A DNA stretch of 8,421 nt from NCBI GenBank assembly GCA_904501775.1, contig CAJGCJ010000087.1, forward strand, positions 1 to 8,421, read 5' to 3'. Every line of letters begins with the position of its first letter. Position 1 is the stretch's first letter. The stretch is from an uncultured Bacteroidaceae bacterium (GTDB taxonomy: Bacteria; Bacteroidota; Bacteroidia; Bacteroidales; Bacteroidaceae). The notes beneath the pieces were generated by a model. That model made no database searches and had not been told where the DNA came from. It saw nothing but the letters and a program-made list of their open reading frames with translations. Shown here piece by piece: positions 1-7,466 of this stretch. The position numbers and the translations under genes were made by a program.

Positions 1-1815
1 AATGTTGAATATAGAGGCGATACTGTTGCTGTTTCCAATGTGCCCGATGGAGTTGAGTACAGATGCAGTGGTGCGAATGTCGCTTTCCATTCAGTTGTTG
101 ATGGCGTTGAATATATTCTGAGTGGAAACAGTGCCGAAGGAACGTTTATCCTTCATTCGCAAAATAGTGCATTGGTGTCGTTGTCGTCTCTCTCGTTGGT
201 GTCGCAAAAGAGAAATTCAATATCTATAGTAACACCATCTGTTGTATATATACGTTCATTGGGTGATGAGCGTAGCGTTGTTGCCGATGGTGTGGCTGGC
301 GATACTGTATATGCTCCCAAAAAGTCGGCAGCAGTATGTGTCGAGGGTACAGCGGTGTTCTCGGGTGGAAATATTACATTGCGTGGCGAGAGAAGCAATG
401 CTCTCTACTGTACAAGCCGTTTATATCTGAATAATACCAATCTGTCGGTTGATGCTGCTCGTACGGATGGTCTTGTTGTCGACAGCGGAGTTGTTGTTTC
501 AGCTTCCAATATTGCATTGAATGTTTCGCGTGATGCTATAAAATGCAAAAAAGGAAACACTGTTATTCTAAATGGTAACATTGCTATAAACTGTACAGCG
601 GAAAAAGGTGATGGTGTGCAGTCGCGTAATTTCTATCTGTTTGACGGAAATATGTCGGTATTGGTTTCAGGAGATGTATCGCGCGGAATAAACTCGAAAG
701 AGGCAGTCTATCTGATGAATGGTAACCTGTCAGTCGAGTCTAAGGGTAATGCTATCTTCTCTGAAAAGAAGTTCGATTACTCCTCGGGTGCATGTATCAA
801 ATCGGGTACTCACACTTATATCGGAAAGGCTAATGTGGCTCTCAAGAATGTCGGCAATGGTGGTAAAGGTATCAATTGTAATGGTCTCATGCGTGTTGAT
901 GGCGGTCATCTCTATGTCGAGAATTACGGCAATAGTCTGCAACACCAATACGATGCCGACGCGCATACTTCGGCCAAAGGTGTCAAGTGCGACAGCACTC
1001 TTATTGTAAATGGTGGCGATATTGATATTCGTGTATATGGAAGGGGTGAGCGATGTGAAGGACTCGAGTCTAAGTATGATATGATAATAGGAGGCAAGGA
1101 TACAAAAATATATATTTATGCTTATGACGATGCAATCAATGCAGGCAAACATCTCATTGTCAATGGTGGTAGCATATATGCCTATGCTGCTGCAAATGAT
1201 GCCATAGACAGTAATGGATATATAGAAATAAATGGTGGATTGATTGTTGCAAACGGCTGTGGAACACCTGAACAGGGCATAGATGTAGATGACAGAAGAT
1301 GTTTCGAGATAACAGGAGGAACAGTTCTCTCTGTTGGCGGATGTTTCGGACCGGAGCCCTCTATGCCGTATGGCGATAATAGTGTCCAACCGACACTCGT
1401 GTGGACCGGTATCGCTCTTGAACGAGGAAAATATATAGGTGTACGTGATGGCGACAATATTCTGGTGACATATCTTTTGCCCCGTACTCTGCCCGGTGCT
1501 GCGTTCTTTTATTCGTCACCCGATTTGAATGAGGGAAATGAGTATACACTCTTTATGGCTAAATCAATTCAGCAGGGTGAACATGTAGGCAATGGACTGT
1601 ATCTGAATGCAATACACTCCGATGCAACCGAAGAGACAAACTGCAGTGCCAAACTTTATAAGGCAACAGATGCAGGCTCTGGTGCCTTTATGCCTCCTCC
1701 TCAGGGCTTTAATGGTGGAGTCGGCTTTGACGGCTCTATGCCGCCCCCTCCGCCAATATGGAATGATAACGAGGGATATTATGATGCAAATCTTCCCGGT
1801 GGTGGATGGAAATAA
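1..1815 (+). CDS. Partial Cthe_2159-like (carbohydrate-binding domain) beta-helix protein, C-terminal 604 residues
   Basis: The frame is open from the first base, so the true start and any signal peptide lie upstream; the first in-window GTG at base 40 is not a credible start. Counting codons from base 1, residues about 290-445 carry degenerate rungs with NGG turns and DGI/DAI-type steps (GGKGINCNG, AKGVKCDS, IVNGGDI, YDDAINAG, IVNGGSIYAYA, NDAIDSNG, EINGG, GIDVDD, ITGGTVLSVGG). This pattern is typical of the family related to Clostridium thermocellum Cthe_2159 (carbohydrate-binding domain, formerly DUF4353), a right-handed beta-helix that binds acidic or cellulosic polysaccharide and calcium. 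The N-terminal part has three short VEY-spaced repeats, then weaker rungs. The tail is Pro/Gly-rich (MPPPQGF, MPPPPPIW, final PGGGWK), as often seen in this family. It is probably exported or surface-exposed. The family assignment is from motif recognition; ligand and biological role are unknown. No catalytic residues are evident. Confidence 0.8.
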   Translation, partial: NVEYRGDTVAVSNVPDGVEYRCSGANVAFHSVVDGVEYILSGNSAEGTFILHSQNSALVSLSSLSLVSQKRNSISIVTPSVVYIRSLGDERSVVADGVAGDTVYAPKKSAAVCVEGTAVFSGGNITLRGERSNALYCTSRLYLNNTNLSVDAARTDGLVVDSGVVVSASNIALNVSRDAIKCKKGNTVILNGNIAINCTAEKGDGVQSRNFYLFDGNMSVLVSGDVSRGINSKEAVYLMNGNLSVESKGNAIFSEKKFDYSSGACIKSGTHTYIGKANVALKNVGNGGKGINCNGLMRVDGGHLYVENYGNSLQHQYDADAHTSAKGVKCDSTLIVNGGDIDIRVYGRGERCEGLESKYDMIIGGKDTKIYIYAYDDAINAGKHLIVNGGSIYAYAAANDAIDSNGYIEINGGLIVANGCGTPEQGIDVDDRRCFEITGGTVLSVGGCFGPEPSMPYGDNSVQPTLVWTGIALERGKYIGVRDGDNILVTYLLPRTLPGAAFFYSSPDLNEGNEYTLFMAKSIQQGEHVGNGLYLNAIHSDATEETNCSAKLYKATDAGSGAFMPPPQGFNGGVGFDGSMPPPPPIWNDNEGYYDANLPGGGWK

Positions 1816-1865
1816 TAATATAAAAAATGAGATGCTCGCAAGAGCATCTCATTTTTTATATTATT
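1814..1865. terminator. Bidirectional intrinsic terminator with 24-bp perfect stem
   Basis: Bases 1814-1837 are the exact reverse complement of 1842-1865, closed by a GCAA tetraloop (1838-1841, a GNRA loop). The GC-containing core GAGATGCTC/GAGCATCTC is flanked by A6 on the left and T6 on the right, so a U-tract follows the hairpin in either direction. It lies between two convergent stop codons, and its left arm begins inside the TAA stop of the upstream gene, so it can serve both genes. Confidence 0.9.
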
Positions 1866-1876
1866 GTATTTCTTGA

Positions 1877-2467
1877 TTACTTGTTGCCTTTGTAACGCTC
1901 GTTGAGTCCTTTGATTACCTCGTTTGTTACATCGAGTGCCTCGTTGGCGAAAAGGATGTTGTCGGCCATGCGGCTGAGTATAAGGTCGTAACCGCGTGTT
2001 GCGTTGTAGTCCTTCAAGAAATTATTGATTGAGTCGCGCAATGCAATGTTGTTCTTCTGCTCCTCAGCTGTAAGCTCTGCTGCCAAACGCTGCTCAAGAC
2101 GTGTGTAATCCTCTTGGCTCTTTATGATACGTGCCTGCTCATCCTCGGCGCGCTGACGTGTTGAATATACATTGTTCTCGAGCTTGCTCTGGAAGTCTGC
2201 CATGTCTGCCTGAATTGCTTTTGCCTTCTCGCTAAGAGTCATGCGTATGTTCTCGGTCTTGCGCAACATCTCGTTACGAAGTGTGATAGAGAAGTCGTAG
2301 TTGTTCAAAAGTGAATCAATGTCAACATAGACAACTTTAAGACCACCGGCAGGTGCAACTGCTGCCTGCTGTGCAACCTGTGCGGGCTGAGCCTCGCCGT
2401 TTGTACATTGTGTAAATGTAAATGCTGCAAAGAGTGCTGCAGCTGCCAATACTGTTATTCTTTTCAT
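1877..2467 (-). CDS. OmpH/Skp-family periplasmic chaperone-like protein
   Basis: This 196-aa protein has a hydrophobic N-terminal export signal (residues about 3-19) ending in FTQC at residues 18-21. An Ala/Gln/Pro-rich linker (about 23-42) follows, then the OmpH entry strand KVVYVDIDSLLNNY (44-57). The rest is a long charged helical region rich in Glu, Gln, Arg and Lys, as in the coiled-coil tentacles of Skp, and a C-terminal segment (ANEALDVTNEVIKGLNERYK) typical of Bacteroidota OmpH proteins. Skp-type proteins hold unfolded outer-membrane proteins in the periplasm; that role is inferred from the family. Cys21 suggests possible lipoprotein processing, but Gln at -1 is a poor lipobox residue. 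It lies 17 bp downstream of the small membrane-protein gene on the same strand and probably shares its transcript. The start is the only ATG giving a full signal peptide; no Shine-Dalgarno sequence is seen, as is usual in this phylum. Confidence 0.88.
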   Translation of the reverse strand: MKRITVLAAAALFAAFTFTQCTNGEAQPAQVAQQAAVAPAGGLKVVYVDIDSLLNNYDFSITLRNEMLRKTENIRMTLSEKAKAIQADMADFQSKLENNVYSTRQRAEDEQARIIKSQEDYTRLEQRLAAELTAEEQKNNIALRDSINNFLKDYNATRGYDLILSRMADNILFANEALDVTNEVIKGLNERYKGNK

Positions 2468-2484
2468 AGTTCTATAATATTTTT

Positions 2485-2706
2485 TTATTTTTTGTTTCTA
2501 CTTCTTTCGCTCACAGCCATAGGATTGTCGCGTCGTGCATCGCGGTCCTGCGATTGGGCACATTTGATACCTCTCTTACGCAATCCCTTGTTCCCGCTAA
2601 CGTGTGTATTGGGAAAACGGCCGTTTTTCTTAATAATTATGGTTATAGCCAATAATGCAAAACTTATAGCAATTATTAACGTCGCCAATATTAAAGTCTT
2701 GAACAT
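2485..2706 (-). CDS. Small single-pass membrane protein of unknown function
   Basis: This 73-aa protein has one strongly hydrophobic helix at residues 4-25, followed by KK (26-27) and a basic hydrophilic tail. By the positive-inside rule the tail is probably cytoplasmic. The tail contains GRFPNTHVSGNK, then LRKRGIKCAQSQDRDARR; short Bacteroidota proteins with a similar FP-x-T/G-H-x-x-x-NK...L-R-x-x-GI-x-C-x-Q-x-x-DR-x-A signature are familiar to me, which supports a real gene. The last 13 residues are low-complexity and may not be conserved. It is the first gene of a two-gene minus-strand unit with the OmpH-like gene, and a TAnnTTTG-type box lies about 80 bp upstream of its start. The function is unknown; linkage to an envelope chaperone hints at an envelope role only by context. 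Cys49 is the single cysteine. Confidence 0.75.
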   Translation of the reverse strand: MFKTLILATLIIAISFALLAITIIIKKNGRFPNTHVSGNKGLRKRGIKCAQSQDRDARRDNPMAVSERSRNKK

Positions 2707-2923
2707 TTTTACTATTTTTGCTACATGATGTGCGGTCGCACTGCATTATCATTGGATATATGGCCTGTTCCCGCATAAACGGTGCAAATATACAACTTTA
2801 TCTTCCACTTTTTGCTAAGTGAAATATAAAAATATTGTGAAAAGGTTGTAAGGCGTGTTTTATTTAATGTTTTTTGTGATACAGATTATTTATTTAACAA
2901 ATATTAATAAAAAGATATAATTT
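2707..2923. promoter_or_regulatory. Divergent intergenic region between the small membrane protein gene and pepD
   Basis: This 217-bp AT-rich gap must hold promoters for both directions. A leftward TATATTTG box is described separately. A short inverted repeat GTGCG-GT-CGCAC (2730-2741) lies in what would be the 5' leader of the leftward transcript; it is too short to call a regulatory element. I see no convincing TTTG/TAnnTTTG pair for pepD, although the 40 bases before its ATG are extremely AT-rich. No Shine-Dalgarno sequence is present before either gene. No small ORF, tRNA or riboswitch-like structure was recognised. Confidence 0.5.
2785..2792 (-). promoter_or_regulatory. Putative Bacteroidota -7 box for the small membrane protein/ompH-like unit
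   Basis: On the minus strand the sequence reads TATATTTG followed by CAC, an exact match to the Bacteroidota -7 consensus TAnnTTTG. It lies about 80 bp upstream of the ATG of the small membrane-protein gene. No clear TTTG -33 element is visible at the expected 19-21 bp upstream, so the call rests on the -7 box alone. Confidence 0.45.
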
Positions 2924-4378
2924 ATGGATAACTTGAATTTGAAACCCCGATTAGTGTTTGATTATTTTGCCGAAATATGCAAAATTCCCCATGGTTCGAA
3001 GAACGAGGCGCAAATTTCAAAATTCCTTCAGGATTTTGGTAAAGGTCTCGGACTGGAGACAATTGCCGACGAGTTGGGTAATGTACTTATAAAGAAACCT
3101 GCTACAGCAGGCTACGAGAACCATAAGACAATAATACTTCAGAGTCACATGGACATGGTTTGCGACAAACGTAAGGATGTGGAGCACGATTTCATGAAAG
3201 ACCCTATCCGTCTGGTTGTCGATGGCGATTGGCTTAAGGCCGACGGTACTACACTTGGTGCCGATAACGGTATTGGTGTCGCTGCAGCAATGGCAGTGCT
3301 TGCTGATGATACACTTGTGCATGGCCCGGTAAACTGCCTCTTTACAATTGACGAGGAGACCGGCTTGACAGGTGCTCAGGCTCTTGGTAAAGAGATGCTC
3401 GAGGGCGATATCCTTCTCAATCTCGACTCCGAGGACGAGGGCGAAATCTTCATAGGATGTGCCGGTGGCGTATGCAGCTATGCCGACTATCGTTTTATCT
3501 GGGAGCGTATCTCGGGCGATATGTTCTACATGCGTGCAGATATCTCCAATCTTGTTGGTGGTCACTCGGGCGATGATATAAATAAAGGTCGTGCAAATGC
3601 AAACAAGCTGCTTAACCGATTCCTCTCTCGTATTGCTCAGAAATATGAGTTCTATTTGTGCGATATAAGTGGCGGTAGCATGCATAATGTCATTCCTCGT
3701 GAGGCTTCGGCTGTTTTCGCAGTCCAGTCGGCCGATAAGGAGAGCGTACGTGTAGACTTCAATATCTTTGCGGCCGAGGTGCGTGACGAATATATGGCAA
3801 CCGAACCCGATATGCGTCTGGTGTTGCAGAGTACCGACCCCATGCCTCGTGTAATAGACAAGGAGTGTACAGCCAAGTTGCTGAAATCGTTGCATGCAGT
3901 TTTTAACGGTGTGTTTGCGATGAGTGGGGATGTCCCCGGACTGGTAGAGACTTCGAGCAACCTTGCATCGGTGCGTGTCGTTGACAATGCGGTAAAGGTT
4001 GTTACAAGCCAGCGCAGTTCTATAGAATCGGCTCGCGACAATGTGGCTGCAACTGTATGTGCGGCCTTTGAGCTTGGCGGTGCAACAACCGTTTCTAAGG
4101 GCCATTATCCCGGTTGGAAACCTAATATGAACTCGCAGATACTGAAGGTTGCGTGTGAGCAATATACAGCCCTGTTTGGTGGCGAGGCTAAGATTAAGGC
4201 AATTCATGCCGGTCTCGAGTGTGGTCTTTTCCTTGAAAAGGCTCCCCATTTGGATATGATATCTTTCGGTCCTACAATGCGTGGTGTCCACTCGCCCGAT
4301 GAGAGATTGAGTATTGCCTCAACCGAGCGTTTCTGGCAGCATCTGGTAGCTATCCTTGCAAATTCTCCTGCGAAATAA
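2924..4378 (+). CDS. pepD: Aminoacyl-histidine dipeptidase (cytosol non-specific dipeptidase), M20 family
   Basis: This 484-aa zinc metallopeptidase hydrolyses dipeptides, including Xaa-His, in the cytoplasm (EC 3.4.13.18). The dimetal site of the M20 family is visible: His75 and Asp77 in SHMDMVCDK, bridging Asp114 in GTTLGADNGIG, catalytic Glu144 with Glu145 in IDEETGLTGA, Asp168 in NLDSEDEG, and His456 in MRGVHSPDERLS. The lid/dimerisation domain has the family signature GGHSGDDINKGRANAN, and later PepD hallmarks are present: VETSSNLA, RSSIESARDN, YPGWKPN and HAGLECG. Length matches the PepD family (about 480-490), there is no signal peptide, and no key residue is missing. The ATG at 2924 gives the usual PepD N-terminus (LKPRLVFDYFAEICKIPHGS). 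The next gene starts 53 bp downstream on the same strand, so cotranscription is possible but unproven. Confidence 0.96.
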   Translation: MDNLNLKPRLVFDYFAEICKIPHGSKNEAQISKFLQDFGKGLGLETIADELGNVLIKKPATAGYENHKTIILQSHMDMVCDKRKDVEHDFMKDPIRLVVDGDWLKADGTTLGADNGIGVAAAMAVLADDTLVHGPVNCLFTIDEETGLTGAQALGKEMLEGDILLNLDSEDEGEIFIGCAGGVCSYADYRFIWERISGDMFYMRADISNLVGGHSGDDINKGRANANKLLNRFLSRIAQKYEFYLCDISGGSMHNVIPREASAVFAVQSADKESVRVDFNIFAAEVRDEYMATEPDMRLVLQSTDPMPRVIDKECTAKLLKSLHAVFNGVFAMSGDVPGLVETSSNLASVRVVDNAVKVVTSQRSSIESARDNVAATVCAAFELGGATTVSKGHYPGWKPNMNSQILKVACEQYTALFGGEAKIKAIHAGLECGLFLEKAPHLDMISFGPTMRGVHSPDERLSIASTERFWQHLVAILANSPAK

Positions 4379-4431
4379 TAATATCGTAAAATCATCGTTA
4401 TATAGTTGGTTTTACCTGTTTCAAAGCGAGA

Positions 4432-5874
4432 ATGAGAAAAATACTATACACATTGCTTATGTCGGTCTTCTTCGTTGCATGCAGCGAAGAAGCCGACTTT
4501 TCTGTAAATCCGTCGTTGAGGCTTACTTTTTCGTGCGACACGTTGATGTTCGATACTCTTTTTACCGAGGTCGGCTCGCCGACTGCCGCTATGAAGGTGT
4601 ATAATAGAAACAGTTCGTCGTTGCATATTAGCAGCGTGGGATTGGTGAGTGGCGGTACGTCTGGCTTCAGAATGAATGTGGACGGACAGTATGCCACTGT
4701 GGTGCGCGATGTGGATATACGCAAGAACGACAGCCTTTATCTCTTTGTTGAGGTTACGCCCGATAAGAATAGCGGAGATCTCCCTGTTCTTATATCCGAC
4801 TCGATACAATTTACGCTTGAGAGCGGTGTACAGCAGTATGTAGCACTTCTGGCATACGGACGCGACGTGGAGTTTATGCGTGGGGTGGTGTATGATGCCG
4901 ATTCACGTTTGGTAAAAGGGCATTATGTGATATACGACAGCCTTGTAGTAGCCACGAACGCTACACTCACAATTGAAGCAGGTGCTATCCTCTATTTTCA
5001 TAAGGATGCTGAACTTATTGTTCGTGGAACAGTGAAGGCAATGGGCGAAACCGGCTCTCCTGTGGTGATGCGCGGTGACAGAACCGATAATATGTTCGAC
5101 TATCTTCCTTACGATCGCATTCCGGGACAGTGGGGTGGCGTGAGGATAGACTCGACAAGCAATGGCAATCTATTCATCCACTGCGATATTCACAGTGCAG
5201 AATATGGTATTCTGGTGCAGCGTGGCGATACCTCGGTGCAGCGTCTGACGATAGAGTCGTCGCGTATTGAGAATTTTGATGGAAATGCATTGGAGACGCA
5301 CATGGCGCATGTGGATGTGACAAATTCATTGATTGCAAATGCGCGTGGCAACTGTGTGAAAGTCGTTGGTGGCAATGTCGATTTCCGTCATTGCACAATA
5401 GCGAATTTCTATGTGTGGAAGCAGCGTGATGTCGCTCTTGCCCTGCATAACTCGTATGAAGGAGAGCCGGCACCTTTGAATAATGCTTTTTTTGCCAATT
5501 GTATAATAACAGGCTCGCGTAGTGACGAATTGATGGGCTATTTCTCCGATTGGGACGATACGATACCCAATAGTGTGAATTATCTCTTCGAATCATCGTT
5601 AATAAATACTGTTGAAGATGAGGATAATCCCAATTTTATAAATGTGGTGTACGACCGTAAGGAGAACTCTTGCTATGCCAAGGATAATTTCCGCCTTGTC
5701 GACAACGAAGAGTTCAGATACGATTTTCATCTCTCCGACTCATCGGCGGCTTGTGGTATTGCATCCGATAAATACTCCTCTGTGATAAGATACGACCTTG
5801 ATGGGCTCGAGCGTGCTTTGCAGCCTTCTGATGCCGGATGTTTTATATATCAGCCAATCCCCTCAAAAGAGTAA
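4432..5874 (+). CDS. Predicted lipoprotein with right-handed parallel beta-helix domain
   Basis: This 480-aa protein starts with a short lipoprotein signal peptide: basic RK, a hydrophobic stretch, then FVAC with Cys17 as the lipidated residue, followed by SEEAD. Residues about 28-145 form a beta-rich Ig-like region (LRLTFSCDTLMFDTLFTEVG...), common at the start of Bacteroidota envelope lipoproteins. Residues about 170-365 show beta-helix rungs: ATLTIEAGAILYF, AELIVRGTVKAMG, GQWGGVRI, a run of short strands with SLIANARGNCVKVVGG, and HCTIANFY. The end (DFHLSDSSAACGIAS, DLDGLER, SDAGCFIYQ) matches the common C-terminal cap, with a 'D-hydrophobic-x-L-x-x-x-S-x-A' and 'DLDG...DxG' pattern, of secreted beta-helix proteins. 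Such folds often bind or cleave polysaccharide, but no catalytic motif is recognised and no function is assigned. It follows pepD by 53 bp and converges on rlmH. Confidence 0.8.
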   Translation: MRKILYTLLMSVFFVACSEEADFSVNPSLRLTFSCDTLMFDTLFTEVGSPTAAMKVYNRNSSSLHISSVGLVSGGTSGFRMNVDGQYATVVRDVDIRKNDSLYLFVEVTPDKNSGDLPVLISDSIQFTLESGVQQYVALLAYGRDVEFMRGVVYDADSRLVKGHYVIYDSLVVATNATLTIEAGAILYFHKDAELIVRGTVKAMGETGSPVVMRGDRTDNMFDYLPYDRIPGQWGGVRIDSTSNGNLFIHCDIHSAEYGILVQRGDTSVQRLTIESSRIENFDGNALETHMAHVDVTNSLIANARGNCVKVVGGNVDFRHCTIANFYVWKQRDVALALHNSYEGEPAPLNNAFFANCIITGSRSDELMGYFSDWDDTIPNSVNYLFESSLINTVEDEDNPNFINVVYDRKENSCYAKDNFRLVDNEEFRYDFHLSDSSAACGIASDKYSSVIRYDLDGLERALQPSDAGCFIYQPIPSKE

Positions 5875-5909
5875 TTGATCCTTCAGTCTGCCGTAACATT
5901 ATTGCAGCT

Positions 5910-6383
5910 CTACTCGTGATGGTAGGGCAAATGGTTGATTATGGTGTATGCCCTGTACAGCTGTTCTACAAACAGCAGGCGTATCATCTGGTGCGAAAAA
6001 GTCATTCTCGAAAGTGATATCTTCTCGTTGGCAGCGCTGTATACTCTTTGTGAGAATCCGTATGGGCCTCCAACAATGAATACAAGGCGTTTGGTAGATA
6101 TGTTCTGCTTGTGTTCAATCCATGCGGCGAATTCGGTAGAACGGAACTCCTTGCCGCCTTCATCAAGCAACACGACATGGTCGCCCGGTTGTAGGGCCTT
6201 CAGTATTAGTTCTCCCTCCTGTTCTTTCTGCTGTGCCTCACTCAGTTTGCGTGCATTCTTCAGCTCGGGGATAATCTCTATATCGAATTGTGTGAAGTGC
6301 TGTAATCGCTTTACATAATCGTTAATGCCCGATATGATGTTGTTGTCGACGGTGCGTCCCACCACAAGCAGTGTAATCTTCAT
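5910..6383 (-). CDS. rlmH: 23S rRNA (pseudouridine1915-N3)-methyltransferase RlmH
   Basis: This 157-aa SPOUT-class methyltransferase uses SAM to methylate N3 of pseudouridine 1915 in helix 69 of 23S rRNA in the assembled 70S ribosome (EC 2.1.1.177). Family signatures are all present: N-terminal MKITLLVVGRT; the ARKLSEAQQKEQEGELIL helix (44-61); HVVLLDEGGKEFRSTEFA (69-86); the SAM-binding knot FIVGGPYGFS (102-111); and the C-terminal knot KISLSRMTFSHQMIRLLF... ending YHHE. Length equals the usual 155-157 residues. The gene converges with the beta-helix lipoprotein gene (35 bp between stops, no hairpin seen) and diverges from nadC. A TATCTTCG box on the minus strand (6409-6416) lies 26 bp upstream of the ATG, but without a clear -33 element. 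Confidence 0.97.
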   Translation of the reverse strand: MKITLLVVGRTVDNNIISGINDYVKRLQHFTQFDIEIIPELKNARKLSEAQQKEQEGELILKALQPGDHVVLLDEGGKEFRSTEFAAWIEHKQNISTKRLVFIVGGPYGFSQRVYSAANEKISLSRMTFSHQMIRLLFVEQLYRAYTIINHLPYHHE

Positions 6384-6435
6384 AATACAGTATTTTTCTA
6401 TCCATCGGCGAAGATACTAAAAAAAGGCTGTTCTG

Positions 6436-6467
6436 TTTGTTTGGAATTGCACTTTTGTATATCTTCG
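6436..6467 (+). promoter_or_regulatory. Putative promoter of nadC
   Basis: TTTG (6436-6439) is followed after 20 bp by TATCTTCG (6460-6467), one base from the Bacteroidota -7 consensus TAnnTTTG, at the expected spacing. Transcription would begin near 6474, leaving a leader of roughly 15 nt before the nadC ATG. A second TTTG at 6440-6443 has a less favourable 16-bp spacer. Confidence 0.5.
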
Positions 6468-6489
6468 CAAAGAAATAAACTATACTACT

Positions 6490-7341
6490 ATGAATATTAA
6501 GGACGAGCTTATTGACAAATTGATTGATTTGGCTTTTGCCGAGGATATTGGCGATGGCGACCATACAACACTCTCATCTATTCCCGCCGAGGCAATGGGT
6601 AAGAATATGTTACTTATAAAAGAGGATGGCGTGCTTGCCGGTGTTGACATGGCACAGCGCATCTTCCATCGTTTCGACCCTTCGTTGCAGGTTGAGGTGC
6701 TCATTGAGGATGGTGCCGAAGTTAAAAAGGGTGATATTGCGATGTATGTGAGCGGTAGTGTGCGTTCATTGCTCCAGACCGAGCGTCTTATGCTTAATGT
6801 GATGCAGCGAATGAGTGGTATCGCAACCATGACACGCCGATATGCGAAGCAGCTCGAGGGTACAAATACACGCGTTCTCGATACCCGTAAAACAACTCCC
6901 GGTATGCGCATAATGGAGAAAGAGGCTGTTCGCATCGGTGGTGGCACAAACCATCGTATAGGACTCTTTGATATGATATTGCTCAAGGATAATCATGTCG
7001 ATTTTGCAGGTGGAATACAAAAGGCAATAGTTCGCGCTCAGGAGTATTGCAAGGAGAAAGGCAAGGATCTGAAGATTGAGATTGAGGTGCGTAGCCTCGA
7101 TGAATTGCAGCAGGTCCTCGATTTGGGTGGCGTTCATCGTATCATGTTCGACAATTTCAGCCCCGAGACAACAAAGAAGGCTGTAGAGATGGTTGCCGGC
7201 AGATATGAGACAGAGTCATCGGGCGGTATCACATTCGATACATTGCGCGATTATGCATTGTGCGGTGTCGATTTTATCTCGGTAGGTGCGCTCACACACT
7301 CAGTAATGGGCTTGGATATGAGCTTTAAAGCGGTAAAGTAA
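6490..7341 (+). CDS. nadC: Nicotinate-nucleotide diphosphorylase (carboxylating), quinolinate phosphoribosyltransferase
   Basis: This 283-aa cytoplasmic enzyme converts quinolinate and PRPP to nicotinate mononucleotide, CO2 and pyrophosphate in de novo NAD synthesis (EC 2.4.2.19). The N-terminal domain has AEDIGDGDHTT (17-27) and the buried GVLAG turn. The alpha/beta barrel carries TERLMLNVMQRMSGIAT (97-113), DTRKTTPGMR (131-140), GGGTNHRIGLFDMILLKDNH (150-169), IEVRSLDE (198-205), IMFDNFSP (218-225), ESSGGI (242-247) and ISVGALTHS (263-271). Quinolinate- and PRPP-binding residues expected for the family (Arg99, Arg133/Lys134, His155/Arg156, Lys166, Glu199, Asp221) are present, and length is normal. 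No nadA or nadB lies in the window. The gene is divergent from rlmH and ends just before a strong terminator, so it is probably monocistronic. Confidence 0.97.
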   Translation: MNIKDELIDKLIDLAFAEDIGDGDHTTLSSIPAEAMGKNMLLIKEDGVLAGVDMAQRIFHRFDPSLQVEVLIEDGAEVKKGDIAMYVSGSVRSLLQTERLMLNVMQRMSGIATMTRRYAKQLEGTNTRVLDTRKTTPGMRIMEKEAVRIGGGTNHRIGLFDMILLKDNHVDFAGGIQKAIVRAQEYCKEKGKDLKIEIEVRSLDELQQVLDLGGVHRIMFDNFSPETTKKAVEMVAGRYETESSGGITFDTLRDYALCGVDFISVGALTHSVMGLDMSFKAVK

Positions 7342-7363
7342 ACAGATATTGATAATTCTTTGG

Positions 7364-7400
7364 CAGAAGCAATCTTTTTAATGGTTGCTTCTGTTTTTTT
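7364..7400 (+). terminator. Rho-independent terminator of nadC
   Basis: An 11-bp stem CAGAAGCAATC/GGTTGCTTCTG (7364-7374 and 7383-7393, one T-G wobble) encloses an 8-nt loop and is followed by seven T residues (7394-7400). It begins 23 bp after the nadC stop and separates nadC from the guanine deaminase gene. Confidence 0.92.
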
Positions 7401-7420
7401 ATGTTTTCTTAATTCACATT

Positions 7421-7453
7421 ATTGTGTTTCATCTGTTTTATTTAATATCTTTA
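7421..7453 (+). promoter_or_regulatory. Putative promoter of the guanine deaminase gene
   Basis: ATTG (7421-7424), a 21-bp spacer and TATCTTTA (7446-7453) each deviate by one base from the Bacteroidota TTTG / TAnnTTTG consensus. The position just after the nadC terminator and before the next start makes it plausible. The leader would be very short, about 7 nt to the ATG at 7467, or 13 nt if translation begins at the second ATG (7473). Confidence 0.4.
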
Positions 7454-7466
7454 TGCCGTAAATATT

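Noticed and set aside
730..1389. 219-codon open frame antisense to the beta-helix gene
   Set aside because: It overlaps a repetitive beta-helix frame with clear protein-level motifs; the antisense product looks like low-complexity Ile/Thr/Ser sequence.
3017..4291. Long open frame (424 codons) antisense to pepD
   Set aside because: It lies wholly within a well-conserved pepD reading frame, its translation is rich in His, Cys and Thr with no recognisable domain, and such shadows are common opposite codon-biased genes.
5875..5909. Terminator between the beta-helix lipoprotein gene and rlmH
   Set aside because: No stable hairpin followed by a T-tract is visible in this short convergent gap.
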